The notes under the pieces: generated by a model | Databases searched by the model: none | Seen by the model: the letters and a program-made list of their open reading frames with translations, nothing else | Told to the model about the DNA's origin: nothing | Translations under genes and position numbers: made by a program | Source of the DNA: Thermothielavioides terrestris NRRL 8126 | Taxonomy: Eukaryota > Ascomycota > Sordariomycetes > Sordariales > Chaetomiaceae | Assembly: GCF_000226115.1 (NCBI RefSeq) | Contig: NC_016458.1 | Coordinates: 62,001 to 126,000, forward strand | Length of the DNA stretch: 64,000 nt | Direction: 5' to 3' | Shown: piece after piece, positions 23,701-35,689 of the stretch | Layout: every line of letters starts with the position of its first letter | Position numbering within the stretch: position 1 is the stretch's first letter

Positions 23701-25400
23701 GGTTATTAGGTCTTCGCTTCTAAGGGTAAGTCGGATTCGATAGAAGGCTTACCGAATATCGATCTTAGTAAAGACTTTAGTGTTTCCTAGTTATTGTAAA
23801 GTTTTATTAATATAGGGTAGTAGATAGTAGTCCTTAACAATAACCTTATTCAAGGCTTAGTAGTCGACGTAAAATCTCTAGGTCTCGTCTCCTTTAATAG
23901 CAAAGAGTATAGGGGAGCTATATAAAGCGGTATTTAACTCGATAAAACCCTTCTATAGGTTCTTAACTAAGTACTTTTTTATAGTCTCTAGCTAGTCGAG
24001 GGTATAGGAGTATAGGGGGCTTACTCACTAGGGTAGCGGTCTAGTAAGTTTAATCTTATAGTTGTATTCGCACCTTAGTAGTATCTCGTTAGATTCCTTT
24101 TTTGAAAATATGTTAATAAATTTAGTAAAGTAAAGGTACTTTGTAATCGCTTCCTCGATTTAGGCTTAGACCTCTTTGTCCTTATCGTTAAAGAGTTTAC
24201 TAGTCTTCTTAGCCTCGATAGCTTAGTTGATCTAAACGATCGTAATAAACCCTAGTATAGAATTCCCTTATTAATTTCCCTTAAAGAACATTTTGTTAAA
24301 GGCTATAGTAGAGATAACTATAGCTTTAATCGGGTCTTCTAGAATCTATAGTCGCTTACCCTCTTCTACCTAGGAGGTGGCCTATTCCTCCTCTTCCTTA
24401 GGTATTATAGGTCGAGTATAGGTTCTTAGGGGGGTAAATTCCTTGCTCTTCAGTGCCTAGTCTATCTTCCGGAGGCTATCGTCCTATATGCCTTTAAACA
24501 ATACCTTCTAAAGGGGTTTCTTAGGGGGTTCGATAAGATTGCTCCTAGTGGTATACGTTTTAGAGACTTCGAGTTATACCGATTAGTATAATTCTAGGCT
24601 TATCTTAGGTTATACTGATCAATATATTCTTAGATCTTTAGTAGATTACGTCAATTAGTAGGATTTATTAGGTAAAGGTTTAGAGAGTATTTCTCTATAC
24701 TTTAGTATTTATAGCTACTATTGAGCCTTCTAACGCTAATCTTAACGCTCTATTGCTTAGTCTCTCTATTTAGTATCCTTTTAGTATTTAGGGTTTAGTG
24801 CCTTAGAAACAAGGGAGTCGTAAAGAATCTTAAGGATATAATTCTATTCTAGATTATATAGTTTATCTTTAGACTAGATTAGTCGATATTAGCGAGTATC
24901 TAGTAGAATATCGTAGTAAACGAGCTACTATTGGCCTAGTAATAGCTAATGCTCTTTCCCTATATCGAAGGCTAAGAATAGAGTATCCTTCTATATTCTC
25001 CTATCAATTCGGAGGTTGAGTCTTAAGATCGAGTCGATAAGGTCTATAGATCGGCCCTAGAAGTCTTTTATAGAGATCAGAGTCTTAAGTAGTATCCCTT
25101 TAATACTAAGTTTCTTAGCGATTCGCTTTATATAGGTTCGATTAAAGAAGGTATATCCATTTACTCTAGAGTCAATGAGTATAGTAATAGTAATGCTAGT
25201 TCTATTAATAGTTAATATATAGAGGAAAGAGAGACTTTGACCACCTATAAGCTACTAAAGGTCTATTTAGGTAACTACTAACCTAATATCTAGCCCTAAG
25301 CTAGAGTCTACTTTCCTTAGGGCTCTTAGTTTTCTAATTCGATGGTCTTAGTCTTATTTTCTTTAACTAAGTTCGTTATTTTCTCTAGGTCTACCTTTAT
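20742..25400 (-). pseudogene. Element E pol remnant (PR-RT-RH-IN-chromodomain)
   Basis: The RT active-site segment reads VYINNPIIYS at about 23590-23560, so the two catalytic Asp codons are now Asn. RNase H (YSIYDKEL) lies near 23030. Integrase has HHCC-like and core segments (about 22400-21700; ITIDF-like block near 22190). A chromodomain with a KGKLQY core and WYDATNFKN-like helix, its Trp now a stop, lies at about 21310-21120. The frame then runs to the PPT. Stops are nearly all TAG/TAA at Gln/Trp codons. Confidence 0.78.
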
Positions 25401-27287
25401 CTTCTTAATCGTAGCTATAATATATTTCGAGTACTACGCCTTTATATAACTAGTCTTCTAGCAATAGAAGCACTTACCCTCTTCTTTTAAAGTATTATAC
25501 TCCTTCTAAAAGAGCCTAGGAGATCCTAATTTGGCTTTACCTCTATTGGAACTATCTGGCTAAAGGGTCTTTTCTTTCTTCTTTATAGGAGCTGATCCTC
25601 CGTTTAGTTGTCTAGATCCTAGTAAATTGGATTTTCTATCCTTCTAATCCTTCTCGGCTATCTCCTAGAGTAAGGAGAACTAGTATCTAAGGCGAGTAAA
25701 GTCGTTAAAGCTAATATTTAGATCGACTAGGTCTCTCGCTATCTAGAAACGTAGGCTCCAAGAGAGTTAAGTATAGAATTCTTCTTTCTACTCGTCCTTA
25801 GATTTCTTAGACTTAGTAGTAAGGTAGACAAACTTAGTAAAGAACTTATAGTAGGGTATAGATCCTATCTTTAGGACTATAAAATTGTTCTTTATACAAC
25901 GGAGTTTGGTAGGATCGGTATAAAATCCGTCTAGGAAGTCGAATAACTCGTTAAGATTAGTGATCGGCTCTGCTATATCCTTTTCGAGGTAGGGTATAAG
26001 AGCCTCTATTGCTTTGCTACCGATAAAGGACACTATATATCCGAATTTCGAGTCCTCTATTAGAAACAATTCGTAGTTCCCTTTAATCTTCTAAAGTATA
26101 ACTACCTTCTAGACTAAATAGTTTAGGTCTTTACTATTAATGAACTTCTTAGGGTCGACAATCTTTGTAGTTTTTATATAGGTCGTAGGTTTAAAAGTCT
26201 TTTTAGTCGTTAGGATTAGACGATTAGGGTTATATAACTCTATATATATCTCGGTTTACGTTAGTTCAATTCAAGTCGAGGGTATAGCTTAGCTCTATAG
26301 ATCGACTATATTAGCAATCTTCTTAAGGAGTTCTATCCTCTTGTCTTCCAATACTATCTTATTGTATAAAAGTACTTCGACTTAGGCGTATAAAGTAGAA
26401 AGTTCTTTAAGGTCGAGGATATTGCCTTATTCTTACTTAAACTACTAAACCTTTGTAAATAGCACTGCTATCGAATTGGCTAGCGTATTGTAGGTGACTC
26501 GTAGAGCTATAGCCTATCTAATTACTATATTGCACTATATAATAACCGATTAAGTTATCTTAATAAGATCGTTGCCTTACAACTAATCGACCTATTCGAT
26601 ACTCAACGGCTAGATCTCCTTAGGAGCAATCGGTTCGTTATCCTAAAGGAAATAGGCAATAGTAATATATTTATTCTTAAGCCTTAGATAGCACTTAATT
26701 AAATCTATCTTCTATTCCTCGACTAAATACTCAATCTAGCTAATTTAGTTAAAAAACTTAGAAATAGGATTCGTAAGTTTATATTCCTCGATTAAGTCGA
26801 TAGTCATTTAGGTTTAAGAGCTAAACAAAGTTAAATCGCCGATCTTCGATCGAATTTAAATACCTTAGTTACCTCCTACGTTGAATTTACAGAGATCTAC
26901 TAAATTAATCTTCTAGATGTTCTAGCCCTATTCGATAGGCCTAGGAGTATAACCTACGTTCTCTGTCTTATAAGCTATTGTCGGTATTGTACCTCTTTTG
27001 GGACTTCTTCTATCGATCGATATAGTTGAATCGCCTCGACGGGGTAATCGTACTGCTTGCCGCTAGTCGATCAGAGGTTACTTCGCTATCGGCAACCTAT
27101 TGTACGTTTGACGGTTTGTCCTCGGTACTAATTGGTTCCTAGCTAACCTATTGTACTACACTGTTGGCAAGTCGAAGATTCTATCGGAGATTCGGGTTCC
27201 CTAGCCAACTAAACTAGTCCTATTGAGAAAGACTATATTAGATATTGTATTGCCTTTATAGGCCTATAGTAGTAAGACTTAAAGTAA
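25400..27287 (-). pseudogene. Element E gag remnant
   Basis: Contains an open 93-codon stretch (26069-25788) and, near its C-terminus, a zinc knuckle KCFYCQKTSYIKAQY (about 25485-25430). This equals CX2CX4HX4C with His and the last Cys turned to Tyr (CAT to TAT, TGC to TAC) by RIP. It forms the nucleocapsid part of a Gypsy gag. The leader beside the 5' LTR (about 27000-27287) has no recognised gene. Confidence 0.7.
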
Positions 27288-27673
27288 TGTTATAGCAAGG
27301 CAAAACAAGTACTAGATAACTTATAGCTAAATTGATCCTTAGTTGACAAAGACTTTAAGTCTGAGGAGAGAGAGGGAAACTATCAATATATAGGTGGAAA
27401 ACTATGCTTAAATACCTTAGGTAGTGTGTATAGACAATTTGCAGTAGAGCTACAATTTGCAGTGGGGCTACAAAGTCTGTGTATTGTGGGGTAAGACGTA
27501 GTTCGCCTTATCAGTGCGTTTTTCCTTATTGGTAAGTCAACCCCTCCTTCCTAATTTGGAAGTCGACTCGAATCCTACAAATCCACCAACTTAGGAGGTT
27601 ACGTGAGTGTGTAGTCATGTGACAGGTCTGTGCGCGAGTTATATGACGGTGGTCAGCGTGCTGTGCCGTCACA
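27288..27673 (-). repeat. 5' LTR of element E
   Basis: 386 bp. Its outer (right) end, about 27400-27673, keeps many CA/TG (GTCATGTGACAGG, GCCGTCACA); the inner end is mutated. Confidence 0.9.
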
Positions 27674-27678
27674 TTAAT

Positions 27679-30600
27679 TAAATGCTTAAAGGTACTTAGG
27701 AAGGTCTTGTCGACGATTGAATAGCTAGCACCTAGATCGAAGTAAACTTCTAGGTCTTTGTAGTTAGGCTAAATATAGGCCTTAACATATAAGTAGGTAT
27801 AGGCGCTACGTAGGCTGTTAATACTTAGGTTGACCGCTTTGGGGGCCTTTTACACTTCTAGGTTAATAGCGAAATCTATAGTAGAGCTAGAGCCTTCGGC
27901 AAATAGGATATCGTCCTCTAAGGCATCTTTAGCAACTATAGTTGCTTATTCTAAGCACTTGATAGAGCTAGAAGCGGTTGCTAAATAGGTCTTTAGGTAC
28001 TTGAAAAGCTAGTTCTACGAATTAAATAGAGTATCGTAGTATCTATAGGTTCGACGGCCTAGGTTAGCCTAATTAGCTCGATAGTAGTGAACGCTTTTGG
28101 GAACGATTGTCTTGCTATAGGCGTAGATATATATATTAGTAGTAGGAACTATATTAAATGTCTAATAGCATTTATAATAGGTTAGCTTTAAATTGTAAAC
28201 TATATAAGCGATATTCGACTTGTCGATATCGTTGGAAACGGATGACTTACGATTGGCCTCGGCTTCGTTATCGGCTTCTAAATCGGATAACGTCTTCGAA
28301 TCGGCGTCGTCGATAAGGTATATACAGTCTTAGGCTCGATCGTTACACTTAGAATCGTAGTTATCTAGATGGCGTTTACCGTCTTAATCGCGATCTCGGT
28401 TATAATGGTCGTCGTCGTAGTTATAGTTTTAGCGATTATCGCTATAGCGATCGGCGCGTCTAGAGAGCTTTTTATTAGACTTAGTATTACTGAAAGTAGT
28501 AGACTTGCTTATAAGCGAAGACTTCTTCAACTCTAGAAACTTGTTATAAGCTATAGTAATAAGTGTAGGCTATACTTTTATAATCTTATATATATAGTAC
28601 GCTAGAGTATACTTCGTCTTAAGCTATAAAAGAAAAGATATAATAGTCGAATCTAAACGGTTGTAGATAGTACCTATAGCGTTATACTAGTTTAAATTGT
28701 TATAATTAATCTAGCCTACTATATATATAAAATGCAACTTCTTTTAGAAGAAGTTTATTAAGGTGTTAGGGTTCTTTACGATATACCTAATAGTTAACTG
28801 TCCTTAGTTGAACTTATCGATAACTATTTAGCAATCTATAGCAAAATGCTCTATCAATTGATTAAAGACTATATATAGGCCTGCTTAACGCTACTATAAG
28901 CGCTCCTATATAGTAACTTCGCTATTCTACTAGAGGAGGGCTTGGCTAGCGAGAACTATAGGCAGAAGGTATAGGATTTACTAGGCTACGTTATAGCTAG
29001 TATTAGGGTCCTCTAGAAAAGTTGATAAACGCTAGATAAAGCAATAGATATTAGTAAAAATTATATTTTTACTATCTATAACGATGCCTATATTGTTAAG
29101 GTCTTTGTAGCTAGGATTGAAAGTACTAATATTATTGCGTTTAATCTTAAAGGTAGAGATAGATTAGCTATCTCTAGTACTAGCAGTATTATAGGAATGC
29201 TCTTAGTAACTATGGTTTAGGGGAGGTGGAAAAGGTAGGTGGTTGTTTAGGTAGTTGTTTAGACGACGTTTACTGTCGTTGTCGTCTAGGTTGCTTAGGT
29301 CGTTTAGATTATAGCCACTAACGTTAGGGGGCTGTCTAAGAAGCGACGTAGCCTAGTGTTAGCTATCCTAAGGCGGCTCGCCTTAGCGAGGGTTGCCCTA
29401 AGGCGACTTAGCCTAGTATAGGTTGCTATAGGGCGATATAGCCTAGCGCTAGCCGCCTAAGTGTAAATTGTTAAGGTATATAATGTAGGCTTGATATACC
29501 GATGATAGGCCTATAGCTAGGTTGTAGGCTATACCGATATCGACGCCCTCTAAAAGGATAGAAAAGGCGGTCTATATATAAGGTTGAGCGGGTTAGACTA
29601 GGGGAAACGTGTAGAGGCTCTCTATTAGAGAGGCTACCGTTGCTACTAAGCAGTAGCTCCGAATCGAAAAGATATATAGCTATAGCTTTATAGTCGATAT
29701 AGGAGTAGCTAGTAGAGGCTCCTTAGCTAATATAGGATTAGCCAATTGGTCCTTAGTAGCTAGCTAGGCAATACCATTATCGATCTTGCTTAGCTAATTA
29801 TCGATATATTGTATATACTAAGCGAAGAGCTTATTCTAATATTAAACTTATTAGACGATTTCTCTAGTCTAGGTAATAGCTATCTAGAGTTGATTTATAA
29901 GCCTTAGTAAATCCTTAAAGTAGTTGTAAAAGCTTGTTAACCTATCGAGTATAGGTCGAATCTCAGTGACATTAGCTCGAAGTTGATTAACTATAGCGAT
30001 AGTATTCTCGAGTAAAGCGGTATATTCGCCAATGGTCTAGCTGAGCTACTTGATAAAAGGCCGATTAGTACCGACCTTAATATGCTCTAGGAGGTTCGGA
30101 ATGTCTTTAGCTTCCTTAGGGTCGCTCTAGGCGTCTTCGAAAGATAGCTTATCACCTAATTGTATATCGTTATAATTATCTTAGCTAAGGTCGATATTAT
30201 AATAAGTATACTCTTAGGAAGTAGGTAGCTCTAGAGCTAGAAGAATAAAGCCCTTATATAGGGTATATAACGTCTTTTCGATCTTCTTAGATATAGTAGC
30301 GTTGTACTTAGAGAGTTGCTTAGCTAGCGAGGAGGTATGAAAACGAGTGTTATAGCTATAGTTGGCTATCTTAACTATCGCTTTAGTTTAAACTATAGGA
30401 GTTAGGTCGAATAGGCGTATTACTAATATATTGATAGTTAACGAAGGCCTAATAAAAGGTTCGTCGTTGGGCTAGAGAGGGCATTCTAATCGCTATTAGC
30501 CGTCGCCGCTATATAAGAAGAACTGTATAGTTGATCGGCTACTGCTGTCGACGACTGGGATCGCTACTATATAGACTAATTGGTCGATAGCTAAAGATCG

Positions 30601-30823
30601 TAATCGCTATCGGTAAAACCGCTATATAATTGAGGCTCTTCGACTGAACCGTCGTTCGAAGGTAGGATTAGGTACTTTCAACGCTATCGACCTCGTTAAG
30701 TCGCTATATAAAGAAAGTAGGGGTTCAACCAGCTACTGCTATCGACAAGGCTACTATATAGACTAGTCGATTAATAACAAAAAGAATAATCAAGTCAATG
30801 ATCTTAAAGTCGTAGCTACCACT
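27679..30823 (-). pseudogene. Element B gag (and possibly protease) remnant
   Basis: 3.1 kb between E and the B 5' LTR, minus strand, at the gag position. It has an acidic/basic low-complexity tract (about 28240-28460), four tandem 30-bp units (29343-29462) that would give a decapeptide repeat, and a helical region upstream (about 29700-30400). No intact zinc knuckle was recognised. Unusually long for a gag. Confidence 0.5.
29343..29462 (-). repeat. Four tandem 30-bp units in element B gag
   Basis: Units at 29343-29372, 29373-29402, 29403-29432 and 29433-29462, each starting GCGAC/GCGGC/GCGAT and sharing a GCCTAG/GCCTTAG core. The length is a multiple of three, so the repeat keeps the reading frame. 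Confidence 0.75.
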
Positions 30824-31073
30824 TAATATAGAGAAGTGCTGTAGATGTATAGAATAATAAGATATAGATTTATAATGGTAGTGGATCTAAGATCTAGGCG
30901 GTGGTACGCTAAGAAATATATGTCTATAGAGTAGAATATATATATGTACATCGCCTGCCTAAAGGGGCCTAGCGGTGCAAAGTCTATAATGTAGGGCGCA
31001 GAGCACCTTTATCTAATCTACGTACATAGACATATAGGTTACATAACCCCCCTGTTCCTCTTGCCCTATATTA
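30824..31073 (-). repeat. 5' LTR of element B
   Basis: 250 bp; its outer right part (about 30990-31070) is less mutated than the matching part of the 3' LTR. Confidence 0.88.
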
Positions 31074-31707
31074 ATAGATTTAGAAGCCTTCTATAAAAGT
31101 ATATAAGAATATAGCTCTAAATATAGCTTTAGAGTATATATATATTTTCTTTATTAGGTTGTTAGAAATATAGGAGAATCTAGGGCTAAGGTTCTAGACT
31201 AATTACCTAGATCCTACTTTCTAGGAATACTACGATAGTAATAAGACGCTCTTCCCTATATCTTAAGAGAGTATTGAGACACTCTTCCTAAAGTTGTTTT
31301 AGACCCTATATACAGTGTTTATTGCCGCTACTAGCTAGATGCTAACGACACATTATAATACTGAGCTCTCCCCTCTTTTAAAGAGTTAAAGAGACTTAGA
31401 GAACTACCTATATAGGAAGGAGTTTAAAGTAGCTATATATAAAGAGATCTATAATCTTATAAGTAAAGGAACGTAGTAAAAGATTAAGCGAGAGTATATA
31501 AAAACGAGGCCTCTACCTCTAAAATAGGTATTCAACTATAAGTTCAACAAAGATAGCAACCTTAAGAAGTATAAAGTATATATCTATATATAAGGCGATC
31601 TATAAAATACTACTAATATCGTAAACATATATATAGCTACCTTCGCTATATGCTCTTTTTATATCGTTATAGTGCTTATAATACACTTTGACCTTAAGGT
31701 AAAGTAG
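31074..31707 (+). pseudogene. Element A reverse transcriptase, 5' half (Copia)
   Basis: Plus strand. The Copia RT start is recognisable: FKVAIYKEIYNL (about 31425-31460), then LPLKQVFNYKFN with the conserved Trp now TAG (about 31510-31550), LKKYKVYIYIQGDLQ (about 31560-31610) and HFDLKVKQ (about 31685-31707). It is cut there by C2; the frame resumes at 52234. Confidence 0.8.
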
Positions 31708-32194
31708 TGAAATAGTACAAAGCCTCTACACCAACCTACTCTACTACACCTAGGACCAGGCGCGCGAAATAGCTCCTAAGGGAATGCAGTGTCCCTCTAG
31801 ACGAATAAAGATAGTATATATCGAGTAGTAGGAAGGATATCTCCTAAAAGGAAGATATATAGCTCAGGTACATCTAGTAGGATATAGCGGAAAGACAAAA
31901 GACAGCAAAAATACAGTTAGAGCTCAACAGCTCAAATGCCTATCGTCTAGACAGAGGTAGAACAACGAAAGGAGAGGCTTAGTAGCCCTCCTAAAAGAAA
32001 GAGAACTACCAACGTAGCGTCAACGAACATATATTAATAACTACTTAATGTCTTATTTAATAACAAAGAAGATAGGCTTAGCCTGCTTAAATATATATAA
32101 TCAAAGGGCTAGTCCCCCTAGCAACGAATACAATGTATTAAAATAAATAGAAAAACTAGGTTCCTATATTTAGGTAGTCTATTACTCTAATTTA
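31708..32194 (-). repeat. 3' LTR of C2
   Basis: 487 bp. Its outer left end (ACAAAGCCTCTACACC) is preserved; its inner end is mutated (CTATTACTCTAATTTA). Confidence 0.88.
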
Positions 32195-34100
32195 CACTTT
32201 ACTTTTAAACTTGCTATACGCTCCTATAGATAAGCTTGCACTTTAAAAGCTCCCTAGTATACGCCTCTTATCGTCGCTACTCTTTAAACTACTCTCTATG
32301 TATAGCCCTTTCGACTTGCAAAGGCCTAGCTAGCTATAGTAGTTGATTATACCGTCTATTATACTCCTCTACTTCCTTAATATATATGTCCTATCTTTAC
32401 TACTATACTAGATATTTATACTTATAGGCGAAGGCATAGTCGTATAGGTCGTACAATAGTAGACGAAGTAGCTACTTAGACTTAGTAAGCTCCTTATAAG
32501 AGCGTTTACTATAGTACTATACTAAAAGTAATATATAGCCAAATAACGTAAATGAACCCTAAACCTACAAATGCTTCTATATTAGCGAGTAAGGCATCTT
32601 AAGGTAGTTTAGCCTCCTTATAAGCGTATAGACAAGCGTTTCCTCCTCCTAGAGGTAGAGATCGAGTACTATTATCTAGAGTACCGCCTATACTAGAGCC
32701 CTAAGCTTTTTAACCTATATATTACTAAGGAGGTGCTTCTAGTCGAACTTGTCTATAGGGGCATCGACGAGTCTTTAGGTCGTAGTCGCCTATATCATAG
32801 CGATCTCTATAATCTTAGCCTCAACGTTCGCCTAGGTCAATATATTATTAAGATCCTTCGTTAACGTAGCCGATAGTCCTAAAGTAGCATTCTAGTCCTT
32901 TGGCTAGAGCAGTAGAATAGCTCTAGATACTAAAAACGTAGTCTACAACTGTTGTCTAAGGTCGGCTATAGGGTTTTATAAAGATAGCCCGCTACTTAGC
33001 TATCTGTCTAGTAGAAGCCCTACGATCCTATAGTAGTATACCTAGTACATTACCTCTTACTTTGATTAGAGTATAAGAATTAGCTATATAATAGCGATTA
33101 GTCCCTTCTCGCTCTAGTTAAAGATCTAGGCTTACTTGAATACCACTAAGTATATAGCTAAGATCCTAAGTTCTATATCGCTAAAGTAGTTGTAGATATA
33201 TATAGGTAGGTCGTTGAGCCTAAGAATATCTAGCTCATTGGATATAAATACGTCGTCGCCCTAGAGGACTTTGATCACCTTGTCTTCGTTGTACTCTAAG
33301 AGTATAGGCTATATAGGTTCTTAGATTAGAGACAATAAATCTAAAGGAAGCTTATATATCTTACCTTCGCTCTACTATAGCGAAGGGATTCTTTTAGTAT
33401 AGAGTAGGCAATCTTTAAAAGTGCTAAGAGCATTCCTATAAGCTCCTAACTACAAATATAATATATATTGCTATACAACCTTCTTACTATCTCCTTAATA
33501 TAGTCGGAGCTAGGGCATCTTAAATTATATTAATCTATCTAGAAGGTAGGGCCAAAGCTCTTAAAGAAAAGCCTATATAAACTCTAGGGCAAACTATCTA
33601 TACTCCTAACCTATACCTTGCTAGGGACAGTGGACGATTATCTCCTCGTATAGCTATAACTAAAGGAACCTATAGATAGACTAGAAGACGATCTAGACCT
33701 CTAATAAGATATTAATATATATCTCTATACTTTTAAGTATAGAGTCGAAGTAGTAAAGCTAACCTATAACTTAGTCGAAGATTGTAATAGCCTAATACCT
33801 TCTATCGACGAAGTAAAGGAAGACCTAGAAACGACAATAGTTAGCAATAACCTTCTAGTTAAACTAATGGAACTCCTTTAGTATAGGACTAGTATCTAAG
33901 ATAGGCTATAGGTAGAACTAGAGACAGTCTTTATAAAGACGAAAGAAAAACTATATAACGTCTAAGATTATTTAGCCCTCTAGCTATTCCTTAGTAAGTA
34001 GTATACCTTCTATATCGAAGAGTGAAATACCTATATCTATAAAACTAATCTTAAAAAACTGATCTATCGTATACCTTCCCTCTAGCTAGCCTAGGAATAA
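32195..34100 (-). pseudogene. Ulp1-like (C48) protease ORF of C2, RIP-inactivated
   Basis: Same domain as in C1, minus strand. The catalytic His-Trp pair is now TAT TAG (33797-33792). The catalytic Asp is kept (GAC, 33746-33744, in YYFDSI), and the Cys position is TAT (33602-33600). H-D and D-C distances equal those in C1 (17 and 48 residues). Downstream reads YRNALSTFKDCLLYTK-like sequence, also shared with C1, then a charged tail towards the LTR. Because the two copies have independent mutation sets, the shared frame is not an artefact of one degraded copy. Confidence 0.8.
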
Positions 34101-35386
34101 ATAGCTTACAATCTTAGGGTTCGCGCTAAGCTAAAGGCTCTAAATCTAGTTAGGTCGCTAGTTGATTATATCTTATAGGTACTTCTTTAGGATCTATAAA
34201 AACAGAAAAAGCTTAGGACTAGTCTCCCTAAAGTAACTTAGTATCTTTGAGTCTAGCTCTTGCCCTATAAGGGAAGTATAATACTTTGCTTAATCGCTAT
34301 CTCTAGTAAGCCTCTACGAACCTAGTGGCATATAAAACTTAAGCTCTCTAAGTAGCTACTTCTATCCTAGGATAGCGGTTATATTGGCCTAAGATTATAT
34401 AGGCCCTACAAAATTAGGAATCCTATAACGACCTATAGTAATGTTCGTAATAGTATATAAAAATTTAGTTCAATAGAAAAGTCGCTCTCTAGGCAAAAAG
34501 ATCTAGACCAATTGAAGCGATTATAAGAAAATCCAAGGTATAGTAGGCGAGGCGAAAAAAATAGTTAATTGTAAGAGAGCTAGTAAGAGGATTAAAAAAA
34601 GGGGTAGACAAGCCTTTAAAGGCAAGAGGGCTACTTAGCTCTTTCCTAATCTAGGCGAAAGAAAATAGATAAAGCCTATAGTACCTACTAATTAGCTAGA
34701 GATAAGCTAGAAAAGAGCGTTCACCTCTTAAATTCTTAAGGCTTTCCTCTCCTCCTTACTATCTTAGAACTATTTCCTTCCTTTAACCTTTTTACCACTT
34801 TATTCTAATGCCCTCGTCTCTCTAGGTAGATTAGGTTCTTAGTAGTTAGGTCTTCTACTTCCCTTTCGAATTTATATATAGCTCCTATATACGAATTTAC
34901 AACCTAAAAACTAAGATATTAAATAACTAATATACCTACAACGTCTTATAGAAAATTACTAATAAAGTAGACGACTAAAGGCCCTTGTTATATAGGATTA
35001 TAAACTGCTAGATCGATCTTTCGCTAATATTAAAGATGAACATTTTTATAGCCTAGAAGTATATCTAGGTAGTTTAGAGTAAAATAAAGGATCTACCAAT
35101 GTCGAAAGATAAGCGCTATACTAACGAGTATACTACGATCTTAGTTGAATACAAAGCTATCTACAATATAATTAAGATCTTCCAACTAAACGTTAGACTA
35201 CTATATATCTAGTAGGTCTTACTAAGCAACTAGCAAGATTAGTATAAGATATAGCAATCGGTTTATATTAATAATAGGCTAGTTGACGTAATTGAACAGC
35301 ACTATAACACCTTAGTCCTTCGTCTAATATATATAGAGTACTATAATAGTAGACCACTTAGATATTAGATATACTATCTCGCTATA
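34100..35386 (-). other. C2 region between pol and Ulp1-like ORF (left part)
   Basis: Homologous to C1 around 12200-13500. Both strands can be read through TAG/TAA stops, so strand and product stay open. D1 is inserted at its right end (35387). Confidence 0.4.
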
Positions 35387-35646
35387 TGTTATAGACCGGG
35401 CTATACCCGGGCTAGGTATATAGGGCTACGCCTAGGATCTATAGCGGTCCTATAACGGGCCTGCCATAGGCCCGAGGCGGACCCGCCTCGTGCCTAGAAT
35501 AACATTGGCCCAAGCCCCCTATACACAAGCCCCTGAAAACTCTATATACAAAAACCGTAGCCTATACTTCTCCTTTTCTCTCTTTAAAGTAGTTGAATAG
35601 AACATCGTACGCTTATCTATAGACGCTATAAGGCTAGTACGTTACA
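35387..35646 (+). repeat. 5' LTR of D1
   Basis: 260 bp, TGTTATAGACC to ACGTTACA. Contains AAGTAGTTGAAT (about 35588-35599), complementary to the sequence just after the LTR. Confidence 0.9.
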
Positions 35647-35658
35647 GTTCAACTACCT
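35647..35658 (+). promoter_or_regulatory. Self-complementary primer-binding site of D1
   Basis: GTTCAACTACCT directly abuts the LTR. Its reverse complement AGGTAGTTGAAC matches AGGTAGTTGAAT in the right LTR of D1 (about 42885-42900) except for one C-to-T change. This is the layout of Tf1/sushi-type elements that self-prime with the 5' end of their own RNA. Confidence 0.6.
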
Positions 35659-35689
35659 TCTAGGCAAATAGAGTAGTTGTTGCTTCTAA

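Larger units (their letters stand above)
20356..27673 (-). mobile_element. Element E: Ty3/Gypsy chromovirus nested in B
   Basis: The 386-bp LTRs are 20356-20741 and 27288-27673; the perfect TSD is TTAAT (20351-20355, 27674-27678). Minus-strand order: gag with zinc knuckle (27287 to about 25400), protease, RT (about 24150-23350), RNase H, integrase (about 22700-21480), chromodomain (about 21310-21120). The PPT is seen as a C-run at 20743-20750 (minus strand GAGAGGGGGGTGA). Confidence 0.9.
7919..31073 (-). mobile_element. Element B: Ty3/Gypsy chromovirus nested in A
   Basis: The 250-bp LTRs are 7919-8168 and 30824-31073, with TSD ATAGA at 7914-7918 and 31074-31078. Coding order on the minus strand is gag (27679-30823), protease region (around 18500-20355), RT/RNase H (16085-18500) and integrase with chromodomain (8169-9202). 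It is interrupted by C1, a small insert and E; without them B is about 8.95 kb. A TGGTAGCTACG primer-binding-like site lies 2 nt inside the 5' LTR (minus strand, about 30821-30811). Confidence 0.88.
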
